22,006 nt of DNA, taken from assembly GCA_002309055.1 (NCBI GenBank), contig DBWO01000031.1:1-22006 (forward strand), given 5' to 3'. Origin of the DNA: Ruminococcaceae bacterium UBA1236. Its GTDB lineage: Bacteria; Bacillota; Clostridia; Oscillospirales; Acutalibacteraceae. Shown here piece by piece: positions 13,974-21,993 of the stretch (its first letter is position 1; each line of letters opens with the position of its first letter). Below the pieces are notes generated by a model. It did not search any database. It was not told the DNA's origin and saw only the letters and a list, made by a program, of their open reading frames with translations. A program made the translations under genes and the position numbers.

Positions 13974-15764
13974 TTATTTAATCGGTTCAAAGTCTGCCGG
14001 GCCGTGCTTGCAAAGCGGGCACACAAAGTCGTCCGGGAGCTCGTCGCCCTCATAGACATAGCCGCAAATCTTGCACACAAAGCCCTTCTTACCCTCTGTC
14101 TTAGGTTTGGGTTTAACGTTTTTCTGGTAATAAGTGTAGGTCATGGTCTCTTTGTCGGAGAGCACGCGCGCCTCGGTAACGTCGCAGATAAACATGCCGT
14201 GAGTGCCGAGGTCCACATACTGCATAACCTTTAAGCTCATCATCGCGTTGATGTAACGCGGCAGGAAAACGAGGCCGTTATCTGAGCGGAGCACCTCATC
14301 GCTGCCGAATTTGTCAGTGTTTCTGCCGCTGCAGAAGCCGAACTTCTCAAAAACGGAGAAGGGCGCGTCAACCGAAAGGCAGTTGATATTCATAATGCCC
14401 GTCTGCTGAATAACGTGGTGCGAATAATTCTGCTTGTTGATGCAGACCGCGATGCGGTTGGGGGTGCTCGTTACCTGAGTTACGGTGTTAACGATAAGGC
14501 CGTTGTCCTTCTTGCCGTCGTTCGAGGTGACAACATAGAGGCCGTAGCCGATGTTGAAGAGCGCCTTGAGGTCGTTTTTGTCGGCAGTGTCGCTGCCCTG
14601 CGCGAGGTAATCCATGCAAAGCTCATTTGCGAGCGCCTCAATCTGCTCCTTGCTCTCATCGCTCAGAGCGGAGGTGATTTTTACTGTGGTGTCGGTGAAG
14701 GTGAGATTCTTGCAGTCCGCAAGCATATTTCTCATTGTCTTCGCGGCGAGAGGAGCCCAGGAGCCGTTTTCGATAAGGCCTACGGTCTTGTTTTTGAATC
14801 CTCTCTCGGTAAGGTGATTTATGAATTCCCTCATAAACGGGAAGATTTCCGCGTTATATGTGGTGGTCGCGAGCACGATTTTGCCGTAGCGGAAAGCGTC
14901 CTCAACGGCCTCCGCCATATCGTCGCGCGCAAGGTCGTTTACCGCAACCTTGGGGCAGCCCTTCGCCCTGAGCTTTTCGGCGAGCAGTTCAACCGCCTTT
15001 TTGGTGTTGCCGTAAACGGAGGTGTAGCAGATTACAATGCCGTCGCTCTCAACGCCGTAGGATGACCAGGTGTCGTAAAGCCCGATATAATATTCAAGAT
15101 TTTCGGTGAGCATCGGGCCGTGAAGGGGGCAGATTTTTTCAATCTCAAGCCCCGCGGCTTTCTTGAGCACCGCCTGCACCTGGGCGCCGTATTTGCCCAC
15201 TATGCCAAAATAGTATCTTCTCGCTTCGCACGCCCAGTCCTCGTCCGCATCGAGCGCGCCGAATTTGCCGAAGCCGTCCGCGGAGAAAAGAACCTTGTCC
15301 GCGGAGTCATAGGTCATAAGCACCTCGGGCCAGTGCACCATAGGGGCGCCGATGAAGGTGAGGGTGTGCGCGCCGAGCGGCAGGGTGTTGCCCTCGGAAA
15401 CGACAATGCGCCTGTCCTCAAAATCGGAGCCGTAGAAGTTTTTCATCATTGTGAACGCCTTTGCCGAGGATACGATTACCGCCTCAGGGTAGTTGTTCAT
15501 AAAGGCGCAGATATTTGCGGAGTGATCGGGCTCCATGTGCTGCACCACAAGGTAATCGGGCTTTCTGCCGCCCGCGGCCTTTTCGATATTGTCGAGCCAC
15601 TCGTGGGTGAATTTCGCGTCAACGCTGTCCATAACTGCGATTTTCTCATCGAGGATGAGGTATGAGTTGTAAGCCATGCCGTTAGGCACATCATACTGCC
15701 CCTCAAACAGGTCAACTTCACGGTCGTTGACACCCACGTAAATGATGTCTTTTGTTATATTCAT
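13974..15764 (-). CDS. Flavodiiron protein fused to flavin reductase and rubredoxin domains
   Basis: This is a 596-residue, four-domain cytoplasmic protein. (1) A metallo-beta-lactamase-like diiron domain, about 1-235, with all ligands visible: H76-x-E78-x-D80-H81, H144, D163 and H215. (2) A flavodoxin FMN domain, about 242-385, with phosphate loop TSVYGNT (248-254). (3) A flavin-reductase-like domain, about 400-550. (4) A C-terminal rubredoxin, C564/C567 and C582/C585. Domains 1-2 match FprA. Domains 3-4 match Hrb (high-molecular-weight rubredoxin), which in Moorella is a separate protein that passes NADH electrons to FprA for O2 or NO reduction. Here both are on one chain. The start at 15764 follows AAAGGAGG; an upstream in-frame ATG at 15905 would run through the promoter and is rejected. 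A free rubredoxin gene follows. Confidence 0.95.
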   Translation of the reverse strand: MNITKDIIYVGVNDREVDLFEGQYDVPNGMAYNSYLILDEKIAVMDSVDAKFTHEWLDNIEKAAGGRKPDYLVVQHMEPDHSANICAFMNNYPEAVIVSSAKAFTMMKNFYGSDFEDRRIVVSEGNTLPLGAHTLTFIGAPMVHWPEVLMTYDSADKVLFSADGFGKFGALDADEDWACEARRYYFGIVGKYGAQVQAVLKKAAGLEIEKICPLHGPMLTENLEYYIGLYDTWSSYGVESDGIVICYTSVYGNTKKAVELLAEKLRAKGCPKVAVNDLARDDMAEAVEDAFRYGKIVLATTTYNAEIFPFMREFINHLTERGFKNKTVGLIENGSWAPLAAKTMRNMLADCKNLTFTDTTVKITSALSDESKEQIEALANELCMDYLAQGSDTADKNDLKALFNIGYGLYVVTSNDGKKDNGLIVNTVTQVTSTPNRIAVCINKQNYSHHVIQQTGIMNINCLSVDAPFSVFEKFGFCSGRNTDKFGSDEVLRSDNGLVFLPRYINAMMSLKVMQYVDLGTHGMFICDVTEARVLSDKETMTYTYYQKNVKPKPKTEGKKGFVCKICGYVYEGDELPDDFVCPLCKHGPADFEPIK

Positions 15765-15798
15765 CGGCTGTCCTCCTTTAAAGTTTAATAACATTTTG

Positions 15799-15827
15799 AT
15801 TATATCATCGGCAAACGTCTTTTGCAA
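15799..15827 (-). promoter_or_regulatory. Promoter for the flavodiiron-rubredoxin operon
   Basis: On the minus strand TTGCAA (15822-15827), a 17-base spacer and TATAAT (15799-15804) lie 35 bases before the ATG. An inverted repeat, GCAAA-N5-TTTGC (15811-15825), sits between the -35 and -10 boxes and overlaps the -35. It could be an operator; the regulator is unknown. Confidence 0.65.
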
Positions 15828-15846
15828 GGAATAAAACAAAATACAA

Positions 15847-15875
15847 TTGAAACGCGCGCGTGAATGTGGTATTTT
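15847..15875 (+). promoter_or_regulatory. Promoter for the two-helix membrane protein gene
   Basis: TTGAAA (15847-15852), a 17-base spacer and TATTTT (15870-15875) come before AAGGAGG (15891-15897) and the ATG at 15905. It diverges from the flavodiiron promoter. Confidence 0.5.
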
Positions 15876-15904
15876 AATATTATAAAACCAAAGGAGGCAT
15901 AGCA

Positions 15905-16291
15905 ATGAAAGACGTAGAAGTTGATATGAAGCACAGAACCATAGGTTATGTAAAAAAGATTGACGGCATTCTCGCCGGCGAAGAGGAGATTGAAAGCTGG
16001 GAGGACCTTATGCAGGACCATCTTATACAGATTGGTTTCTTTCAGCACGAGCGCCTTATTCACCTTATGGTGACCCTCACTTTCGCGCTCCTCGCCGTAG
16101 GCACGATTCTTGTGGAAATTGCCACGGGATTTGCCCCGCTTCTCATTATCGCTTTCCTTATGATTGTGCTTCTCGTGCCCTACATAAAGCACTATTTCCT
16201 TATGGAAAACAAAACGCAGAGAATGTATGAGCAGTATGACAAGATACTCCTTAAAGTAAAGGAAGAAAGAAAAAACAAGGAAGCGCAATAA
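15905..16291 (+). CDS. Small membrane protein with two transmembrane helices
   Basis: This is a 128-residue protein of unknown function. An acidic N-terminal part (about 1-50) contains LAGEEEIESWEDLMQDHLIQ. Two hydrophobic segments follow (about 53-72 and 76-95) with a very short turn. The C-terminus is charged and helical (MYEQYDKILLKVKEERKNKE). The middle motif QIGFFQHERLIHLMVTLTFA looks like a family signature of clostridial membrane proteins, but no named domain was recognised. Both ends probably face the cytoplasm, inferred from the charged flanks. The ribosome site AAGGAGG lies seven bases upstream. No terminator was seen in the 58 bases before the GH127 gene, so read-through into it is possible. 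Confidence 0.82.
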   Translation: MKDVEVDMKHRTIGYVKKIDGILAGEEEIESWEDLMQDHLIQIGFFQHERLIHLMVTLTFALLAVGTILVEIATGFAPLLIIAFLMIVLLVPYIKHYFLMENKTQRMYEQYDKILLKVKEERKNKEAQ

Positions 16292-16349
16292 AACCATTTA
16301 TCTTCGCAGGGCTCGCATCCGCGCGCCGGGCGGCGGAGGAAACAGCGGA

Positions 16350-18164
16350 ATGAACAGACAGACTTACTACACATCAAAAGAGATAACCCCCGGCGGGTGG
16401 CTTAAGCGTCAGCTTGAAATTCAGGCGAAGGGCCTGAGCGGCAATCTGCATAAAATCTGGCCCGATGTCCGCGACAGCGCCTGGATAGGCGGCAGCCGCG
16501 AGGGCTGGGAAAGGGTGCCCTACTGGCTGGACGGCTTCATCCCTCTTGCTTATCTTCTGCATGACGAAGAGCTTATCGCGGCGGCAAAAAAATATATCGA
16601 CGCCATCCTCTCCGCGCAGGATGAGGACGGCTGGATATGCCCCTGCAAAAAGAAAAAGCGCGCCCGGTATGACACCTGGGCTGTGCAGCTCATCGCCAAA
16701 ACGCTGAAGATTTATTATGAGTGCTCGGGCGATGAAAGAATCCCCGACGCCCTTTACAGGGTGCTGAAAAACTATTATGACCTGCTTAAAAGCGGCGAAA
16801 TAAAGCTTTTCGGCTGGGGAAAATACAGATGGTTTGAAACCTTCGTTTCTCTGAACTTCCTCTATGAAAAATACGGAGAGCCCTGGATAAAGGACCTCGC
16901 GAAAATCCTTAAAGAACAGGGCTTTGACTATAACACCGCGATTGAGTCCTGGAAAAAGCCGCGCCATATATGGGTCAGAAAAACGCATATCGTCAACATC
17001 ACGATGATGCTCAAAAGCGAGGCCGTTTCTTACGCCCTGCTCGGTGACGAATACACGGACAACGCCGAAAAGCTCCGCGGAATCTTAGACAGATACAACG
17101 GCACGGCGTTTGAGGGATTTACGGGCGACGAGGTGCTCTCGGGCCTTGACCCCTCGAGGGGCACGGAGCTCTGCTCTGTGGTTGAGCAGATGTATTCCTA
17201 TGAGGAGCTTTACGCTCACACGGGCGAAAACAAATGGCTCGACCGCCTTGAGGTGCTCGCATTCAACGCCCTGCCCGCGACCCTCACACAGGATATGTGG
17301 GCTCATCAGTATGTGCAGATGGTGAATCAGATTGCCTGCCGGAAAACGATATTCCCGGCGCCCTTCAGCACAAACGGACCGCGCGCTCATCTCTTCGGCC
17401 TTCAGCCGAATTTCGGCTGCTGCACCGCGAATTTCAACCAGGGCTGGCCCAAATTCGCGCTCTCCGCTTTCGCTCACGGCGGCGGCAGAATAACAAACAC
17501 CGTTATGCTCCCCTGCGCGCTCAGGGATAACGGAATAACGATTAAAATTGAAACGGACTATCCGTTCAGAAATGAAGCGAAATATATTATAGACGCGGAT
17601 TGCGCGTTTGATTTCTCGATAAGAATCCCGTCTTTCGCAAAAAATCTCAGAATCAACGGAGAGCCTTACGAAACAAAAGATTATGAAGCGGCTATAGCGC
17701 CCGGACATACGGAGATAAACGTTTCGTTTGACGCCGTGCCCGTTCTTAAAGAAAGACCTCGCGGGCTTTTTGCCCTGCAGGCGGGCTCGCTGCTCTTCTC
17801 CCTGCCGATTGATTATGACGAGCGCAGGATTGAATACACAAGAAGAGGCGTTGAGAGGAAATATCCCTACTGCGACTATGAGTTTTTCACGAAAACCGAT
17901 TGGAATTACGGCTTCGCGGGCGATGATTTTGAAATAAACCGTAACGGCGCGGGCGAAATCCCGTTTTCGCTGAAAAATCCGCCAGTAACGGTCAAGGCAA
18001 AAATGAGCCGCATTGATTTCGGGCTCAAGTTTCCGTATAAATCGGTCTGCAGAAAGACCCCGAAATCGGCTTTGCCCCTCTCACCGCCCGAAAGAAAGGT
18101 GCTCATTCCCTACGGCTGCGCGAAACTGCGCCTGACGGAAACGGCGAAAATAAAAAAGAATTGA
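16350..18164 (+). CDS. Glycoside hydrolase family 127-like (DUF1680) protein, putative beta-L-arabinofuranosidase
   Basis: This is a 604-residue protein without signal peptide, hence probably cytoplasmic. The N-terminal two thirds are helical, as expected for the (alpha/alpha)6 barrel (ERVPYWLDGFIPLAYLL, DEDGWICPC, YDTWAVQLIAKTLKIYY). The family's zinc/catalytic site is visible: GTELC (E273, C275) and FGCCTAN (C357, C358). These match HypBA1 E338, C340, C417 (nucleophile) and C418 by order and approximate spacing. E261 in GDEV may be the acid/base Glu. A beta-sandwich C-terminal region follows. Known members release beta-L-arabinofuranose or related sugars from plant glycans; the exact substrate here is inferred only. 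The start has GGAGGA nine bases upstream. The GH16 gene follows nine bases after the stop, forming an operon. Confidence 0.88.
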   Translation: MNRQTYYTSKEITPGGWLKRQLEIQAKGLSGNLHKIWPDVRDSAWIGGSREGWERVPYWLDGFIPLAYLLHDEELIAAAKKYIDAILSAQDEDGWICPCKKKKRARYDTWAVQLIAKTLKIYYECSGDERIPDALYRVLKNYYDLLKSGEIKLFGWGKYRWFETFVSLNFLYEKYGEPWIKDLAKILKEQGFDYNTAIESWKKPRHIWVRKTHIVNITMMLKSEAVSYALLGDEYTDNAEKLRGILDRYNGTAFEGFTGDEVLSGLDPSRGTELCSVVEQMYSYEELYAHTGENKWLDRLEVLAFNALPATLTQDMWAHQYVQMVNQIACRKTIFPAPFSTNGPRAHLFGLQPNFGCCTANFNQGWPKFALSAFAHGGGRITNTVMLPCALRDNGITIKIETDYPFRNEAKYIIDADCAFDFSIRIPSFAKNLRINGEPYETKDYEAAIAPGHTEINVSFDAVPVLKERPRGLFALQAGSLLFSLPIDYDERRIEYTRRGVERKYPYCDYEFFTKTDWNYGFAGDDFEINRNGAGEIPFSLKNPPVTVKAKMSRIDFGLKFPYKSVCRKTPKSALPLSPPERKVLIPYGCAKLRLTETAKIKKN

Positions 18165-18173
18165 GGTAATGTT

Positions 18174-19082
18174 ATGCAAAAGATTGCAGAACTGCTCCAC
18201 CTTGCCTGGAGGCAGGAAAATGCGATTTACAGGATAGGCGAAATCTTTTCATCGGCGTTTTCGGGCGGCTTTTCGGCCCGGAAGTTAATTGCCGGATTCC
18301 TCGCGATAATCGAAATGTTCGGCTGTGTGCTGTTTGATTATCCGCTTACCCCGTCCGGTCAGGAGCTGAGTCTTGACGGTTACTCGCTCGTTTTCGAGGA
18401 TGAGTTTGAGGGAGACGCGCTCAATGAGGACGTCTGGTTTCACCGCGCCCCCGGCAAAAGGAGAAACGGCTGCAACGCGCCCTCACAGGTAAATGTTGAA
18501 AACGGCAATCTCATAATAACCGCCGAGTATCTTGAAAACGGCGAATTCGGCGACGGCTGGTACGCCGGAATGATTTCTCTCAGGCAGAAATACTGCCGCG
18601 GATACTATGAAATAAAATGCAAGTGCAACGACGGCGGCGATTTCTGGAGCGCTTTCTGGATTCAGGCGGACGACCCCTACAATCACGATGTTTCAAAGGG
18701 CGGTCCCGGCGGAGCGGAGATTGATATTTTTGAAGCGTTTTACAATAATGACAGGCTCTCGCCCTTGTATAATTCCGTGGCGCAGACCATCCACTGCAAC
18801 GGCTTTGATGATAATGCCGATAAAATTGATTCAAGAATGCTCGGCAGATTCAAGGGCAAAAACATTTATACCGAATACAACACCTACGGCCTCGAGTGGA
18901 CGGAAGACGAATACATTTTCTATGTAAACGGAGTTGAAACGGCGCGCTCATCCTTCGGAAACGGAGTATCGGAGCAGGAGGAAAGCGTAATCGTTTCGCT
19001 CGAAATCCCCGAGGAAGTTGCCCTCGACAAAAGCTTCTCATCGCAGTTCGTCGTGGATTATGTGAGAATATATCAAAAATAA
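18174..19082 (+). CDS. Glycoside hydrolase family 16 protein, probably membrane-anchored
   Basis: This is a 302-residue protein. The catalytic signature EIDIFE (182-187) gives nucleophile E182, D184 and acid/base E187. Typical GH16 surroundings are present: LVFEDEFEGDALNEDVW (72-88), YYEIKCKC, FWSAFWIQ, YGLEWTEDEYIFYVNG and a final VVDYVRIYQK. The domain occupies about residues 65-302, a complete single GH16 unit with no carbohydrate-binding module. The N-terminus is not a standard signal peptide: about 35 polar residues precede a hydrophobic stretch (about 37-55), with Arg/Lys before and Asp after. This suggests an uncleaved anchor with the enzyme outside. GH16 enzymes cut beta-1,3/1,4-glucans, galactans or similar; the substrate is not resolved. 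The ribosome site GAGG overlaps the stop of the GH127 gene. Confidence 0.9.
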   Translation: MQKIAELLHLAWRQENAIYRIGEIFSSAFSGGFSARKLIAGFLAIIEMFGCVLFDYPLTPSGQELSLDGYSLVFEDEFEGDALNEDVWFHRAPGKRRNGCNAPSQVNVENGNLIITAEYLENGEFGDGWYAGMISLRQKYCRGYYEIKCKCNDGGDFWSAFWIQADDPYNHDVSKGGPGGAEIDIFEAFYNNDRLSPLYNSVAQTIHCNGFDDNADKIDSRMLGRFKGKNIYTEYNTYGLEWTEDEYIFYVNGVETARSSFGNGVSEQEESVIVSLEIPEEVALDKSFSSQFVVDYVRIYQK

Positions 19083-19095
19083 TTTTTACGCATAA

Positions 19096-19127
19096 AACAC
19101 CCCGCCGGCTGATACCGGCGGGGTGTT
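19096..19127. terminator. Terminator between the GH16 gene and the convergent lipoprotein gene
   Basis: A perfect 13-bp stem (19096-19108 with 19115-19127) with loop CTGATA has a GC-rich core. TTTT follows on the minus strand, so it best ends the lipoprotein transcript but probably stops both. Confidence 0.88.
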
Positions 19128-19148
19128 AAACTTCAGTCAATCATATAA

Positions 19149-19865
19149 TCAGGGTTTCTCCGGAAGGACGCTGCCGTCCCAGGGAGCATACACATCAAAG
19201 AGATTTACAAGGTTATAGTCCTTTATCCTCGGCAGATACTGCTGAGTGTCATATTCCTCTCTGACCTTGCTGTCAACGCGCTCCCAATCTTCCTGTTCAA
19301 AAACGGTATATTCTTCATCATCAATATGGGCGTTTTCATCATAAGTTTCCACCCAGAGCGTTTCCATGGTGTTCCCTTTGATTTCATAGGCCTGAGCAGC
19401 GCGGTATAATACTGTGCCGAAAGTGTGGCCGTCATATCTGATAACAATTATATGCTTTTCCGTATCCATAAAGAAGCCGGATTCCTCGCCGCTCGGGAAG
19501 AGGCTGCCGCCCATAACTTCGCACTCATATTCGCAACAGGTGAATTTGCCGTTATCGTAAAGCAAAACCACGGGCTGCCAGTAATAGAGAGACGCGTATA
19601 AAACGATATCCCTGTAGCCGTCACCGTTAAGGTCGGTCATATACGCATAAAACTCGGTATCTTCATCCGCATCGGCTCTGTATTCGTCATATGCCGTCTT
19701 CACAGCCTGAACATATTCCGGCTCGCTGTCGTGATTCAAGGCCTGTTCTTCTGTGACGGGCGCGGTATCCTCTGCGGTGGTTGAGGTTTCGTCCGTGTTT
19801 CCTGCGCAGGACGCAAGAGACAAAGCAATCAAAACGGAGAGTATAAGCGCGGTTAATCTTTTCAT
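19149..19865 (-). CDS. Small lipoprotein with a DxNxDG calcium-binding-like motif
   Basis: This is a 238-residue lipoprotein with signal MKRLTALILSVLIALSLASC, lipobox LASC and lipidated Cys20. A short Thr/Glu-rich spacer (21-50) follows. The folded part contains DLNGDGYRDIVLY (78-90), the kind of Asp-rich loop found in FG-GAP/VCBS-type repeats and calcium-binding loops, here as a single copy. Two adjacent Cys (FTCCEYEC, about 110-116) could form a disulphide. No enzymatic motif was recognised; function unknown. The start follows AAAGGA nine bases upstream. The gene lies 36 bases after the flavoenzyme gene without an evident promoter, so it is probably the second gene of that operon. Confidence 0.85.
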   Translation of the reverse strand: MKRLTALILSVLIALSLASCAGNTDETSTTAEDTAPVTEEQALNHDSEPEYVQAVKTAYDEYRADADEDTEFYAYMTDLNGDGYRDIVLYASLYYWQPVVLLYDNGKFTCCEYECEVMGGSLFPSGEESGFFMDTEKHIIVIRYDGHTFGTVLYRAAQAYEIKGNTMETLWVETYDENAHIDDEEYTVFEQEDWERVDSKVREEYDTQQYLPRIKDYNLVNLFDVYAPWDGSVLPEKP

Positions 19866-19901
19866 GGTGGTTTTTCCTTTCTTTTGAAATAATTACCTTA
19901 A

Positions 19902-21878
19902 TCAGATTTGGCACCCGACTGTGTAGCCTTCGTAAACGGCGTTCGGGAGGATTCCTCCTCCGTTTGAGTCGCCGATATTATAGATTTCGGGGCATGAATC
20001 CTTAAGCTCCTCATAGAGGCGCGCGTCGGGTCTTTCGCCTATGGCGATAACAACCGTATCGGCTTTGATTTCGGTTTCCTTGCCGTCCTTATCCTCACAG
20101 ATAACGGATTCCGCCGTTATTTTTTTCGCCTTTGTGCAGGGCATGAGTTTAACGCCGAAGCCCTTGAGGTGACCCATAAGAATTGTCTGGGCGGTCTTGC
20201 CGGTGTTGCCTGCGAAGGTGTCCGTGACCTCTGCAACCGTCACGTTTTTGCCCTGCATTCCGAGGAGCTCCGCAGTTTCACAGCCCGTCGAGCCGCCGCC
20301 GATAACCACGACGTTTTTGCCGGATGATGCGCCCGACAGAATATCCTTTGCGCTGAGCGCTCTTTCCGCGCCCTCGATTTTAAGCGCGGCGGGCTTTGAA
20401 CCCGTGGCGCACACAACGGCGTCCGCGTTCATCGCGAGCACATCGTCTTTTGTCACCTCTTTGCCGAGGTGCACGTTAACGCCCGTGAGCTCAAGCTGGC
20501 GCTCAAGATAGGGCTTAAGGAGCTTGAAATGGTCTTTGAACGGGGGCTTGTCCGCAAGATTAAGCTGCCCGCCGATTTCGCCCGACGCCTCGTAGAGATC
20601 GACCGTGTGGCCGCGTTTTGCGGCAATCCTTGCCGCCTCAATACCCGCGAGGCCGCCGCCGATAACCGCGACACACTTTTTGACCTCTGCCGGCGGGATA
20701 GTGTCATCGTTGTCGCCGCGCGCAAGCACTGCGTTGCCCGAGCAGATTGCCGTGCCGCCGTGCTGAAGCTGCTGATTTATGCAGTGGCCGCAGCCGATGC
20801 AGGGGCGGATTTCGTCCTCTCTGCCCTCAGCTACGAGGTTTACAAGGTCCGGCTGCACAAGCAGACCGTGACCGATAAAAATAAACTCGCATTTGCCCGA
20901 GGCAACGGCGCTCTCCGCCTTGGCGGGATTCTGCGCCCTGCCGCCGCCGATGAGGGGCACGGTGCGCTTTCTGCCCGTTGTGAGACGGATACCTGCGCTC
21001 ACAACCTGACACAGGGGCACAGCCATACAGTCCGGATAAGCCGACTCGGGCTTTTCGTTTTTGCCGGATTCCTCCGACCATTTGCCGGCAAGCACCTCAA
21101 TGGCGTCAACGCCCGCTTCCTGCAGTTTTTTGCAGTAATAAATGCCGTCGGGGATTGATATGCCGCCGTCCTTACCCTGCTCAACGACCGAGATTTTTAC
21201 GATAATCGCGAAGTCGTCGCCGCAGAGCTCTCTTATGCGGCGGATTATGTTAAGATGAAAGCGGATGCGGTTTTGCCGCGAGCCGCCGTATTCATCGGTG
21301 CGGATGTTTGCCGTTTTTGACAGAAACTGCTGACCGAGGTAGTAGCCGACCGAGTGTATTTCCACACCGTCAAAGCCCGCTTTTTTTGCGCGGAGAGCCG
21401 CCTGCGCGTATTTTTCCTCAATTGCCTTTATCTCGTCAATTGTGAGCTCGCGCGGGGTTTCGTTTGCGAGACCCATCATAAAGGAATAGGGCATAGCAAC
21501 CGCCGAGGGGCCGACCGGCTGATCGCCGATTATGGCGCGCCTTGCTCCCCTGCCCGTGTGGGAAATCTGCAAAAACGCCTTTGCTCCGCCCTCGTGAATA
21601 ACGCCGGCAAGCTCGGCCATGCCGGGGATATATTTGTCGTCATCAATGACGAGCATGCCTTTTGTGTTAAGGCCGAGGGGCGTGTCAACGCAGGTCACTT
21701 CCACGATAACGCCGCCTACGCCGCCCTTTGCCCTCTGAGCGTAGTGATTGAGCACCGCCTTGTTTACAAAGCCTTCGCTTGACTGGCTCATGCCCATTGC
21801 CGCCATTATAACCCTGTTTCTCAGCTCAACTTTGCCGATTTTCGCAGGGGAAAGCAGATTCGGATATTTCGGATTCAT
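19902..21878 (-). CDS. Old-yellow-enzyme-type NAD(P)H-dependent reductase (enoate/2,4-dienoyl-CoA reductase-like)
   Basis: This 658-residue protein has the three-part 2,4-dienoyl-CoA/enoate reductase layout. (1) An FMN TIM barrel, about 1-350 (RNRVIMAAMGM, FLQISHTGR, then QFLSKTANIRTDEYGGS). (2) An Fe-S cluster segment, C360-x2-C363-x2-C366-x12-C379. (3) FAD/NAD Rossmann folds with VAVIGGGLAGIEAA (403-416) and VVVIGGGSTGCETA. Family members reduce activated C=C bonds (fatty-acyl, cinnamate or bile-acid intermediates) in anaerobes; the substrate here is unknown. The third cluster Cys sits one residue earlier than the usual C-x2-C-x3-C-x11-C. The motif IHSVGYYLGQQF replaces the common IHGAHGYL. 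The start follows AAGGGATG and a consensus promoter. Confidence 0.93.
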   Translation of the reverse strand: MNPKYPNLLSPAKIGKVELRNRVIMAAMGMSQSSEGFVNKAVLNHYAQRAKGGVGGVIVEVTCVDTPLGLNTKGMLVIDDDKYIPGMAELAGVIHEGGAKAFLQISHTGRGARRAIIGDQPVGPSAVAMPYSFMMGLANETPRELTIDEIKAIEEKYAQAALRAKKAGFDGVEIHSVGYYLGQQFLSKTANIRTDEYGGSRQNRIRFHLNIIRRIRELCGDDFAIIVKISVVEQGKDGGISIPDGIYYCKKLQEAGVDAIEVLAGKWSEESGKNEKPESAYPDCMAVPLCQVVSAGIRLTTGRKRTVPLIGGGRAQNPAKAESAVASGKCEFIFIGHGLLVQPDLVNLVAEGREDEIRPCIGCGHCINQQLQHGGTAICSGNAVLARGDNDDTIPPAEVKKCVAVIGGGLAGIEAARIAAKRGHTVDLYEASGEIGGQLNLADKPPFKDHFKLLKPYLERQLELTGVNVHLGKEVTKDDVLAMNADAVVCATGSKPAALKIEGAERALSAKDILSGASSGKNVVVIGGGSTGCETAELLGMQGKNVTVAEVTDTFAGNTGKTAQTILMGHLKGFGVKLMPCTKAKKITAESVICEDKDGKETEIKADTVVIAIGERPDARLYEELKDSCPEIYNIGDSNGGGILPNAVYEGYTVGCQI

Positions 21879-21916
21879 AATATCATCCCTTCACATTATT
21901 TTCTCTTTCACTTGAG

Positions 21917-21945
21917 ATTATACTTTTATCCGTGGTCAATGTCAA
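21917..21945 (-). promoter_or_regulatory. Consensus sigma-A promoter for the flavoenzyme operon
   Basis: The minus strand has perfect TTGACA (21940-21945) and perfect TATAAT (21917-21922) with exactly 17 bases between. The -10 box lies 38 bases before the ATG at 21878. It suggests strong, constitutive or repressor-controlled expression. Confidence 0.88.
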
Positions 21946-21954
21946 TCGACTGTT

Positions 21955-21993
21955 AAAAAACGGGGCTCACAGGTAAAACGCCTATGAGTCCCA
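21955..21993 (-). terminator. Terminator of a gene beyond the right edge
   Basis: On the minus strand a GGG-CTCATAGG / CCTGTGAG-CCC stem with one mismatch and one wobble is followed by GTTTTTT. It would end a minus-strand gene entering from the right. Its stem-loop core closely resembles the terminator at 13752-13790. Confidence 0.7.

Noticed and set aside
14415..15065. 216-residue plus-strand open frame
   Set aside because: It lies wholly antisense to the flavodiiron gene, with no promoter, ribosome site or family motif; a shadow of GC-rich codon use.
15765..15905. N-terminal extension of the flavodiiron protein to an ATG at 15905
   Set aside because: It would translate through the -10 and -35 boxes, has no ribosome site, and its residues match no family. 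The ATG at 15764 follows AAAGGAGG and starts the known fold.
20469..21158. 229-residue plus-strand open frame
   Set aside because: Antisense shadow of the flavoenzyme gene; no recognisable domain or start signal.
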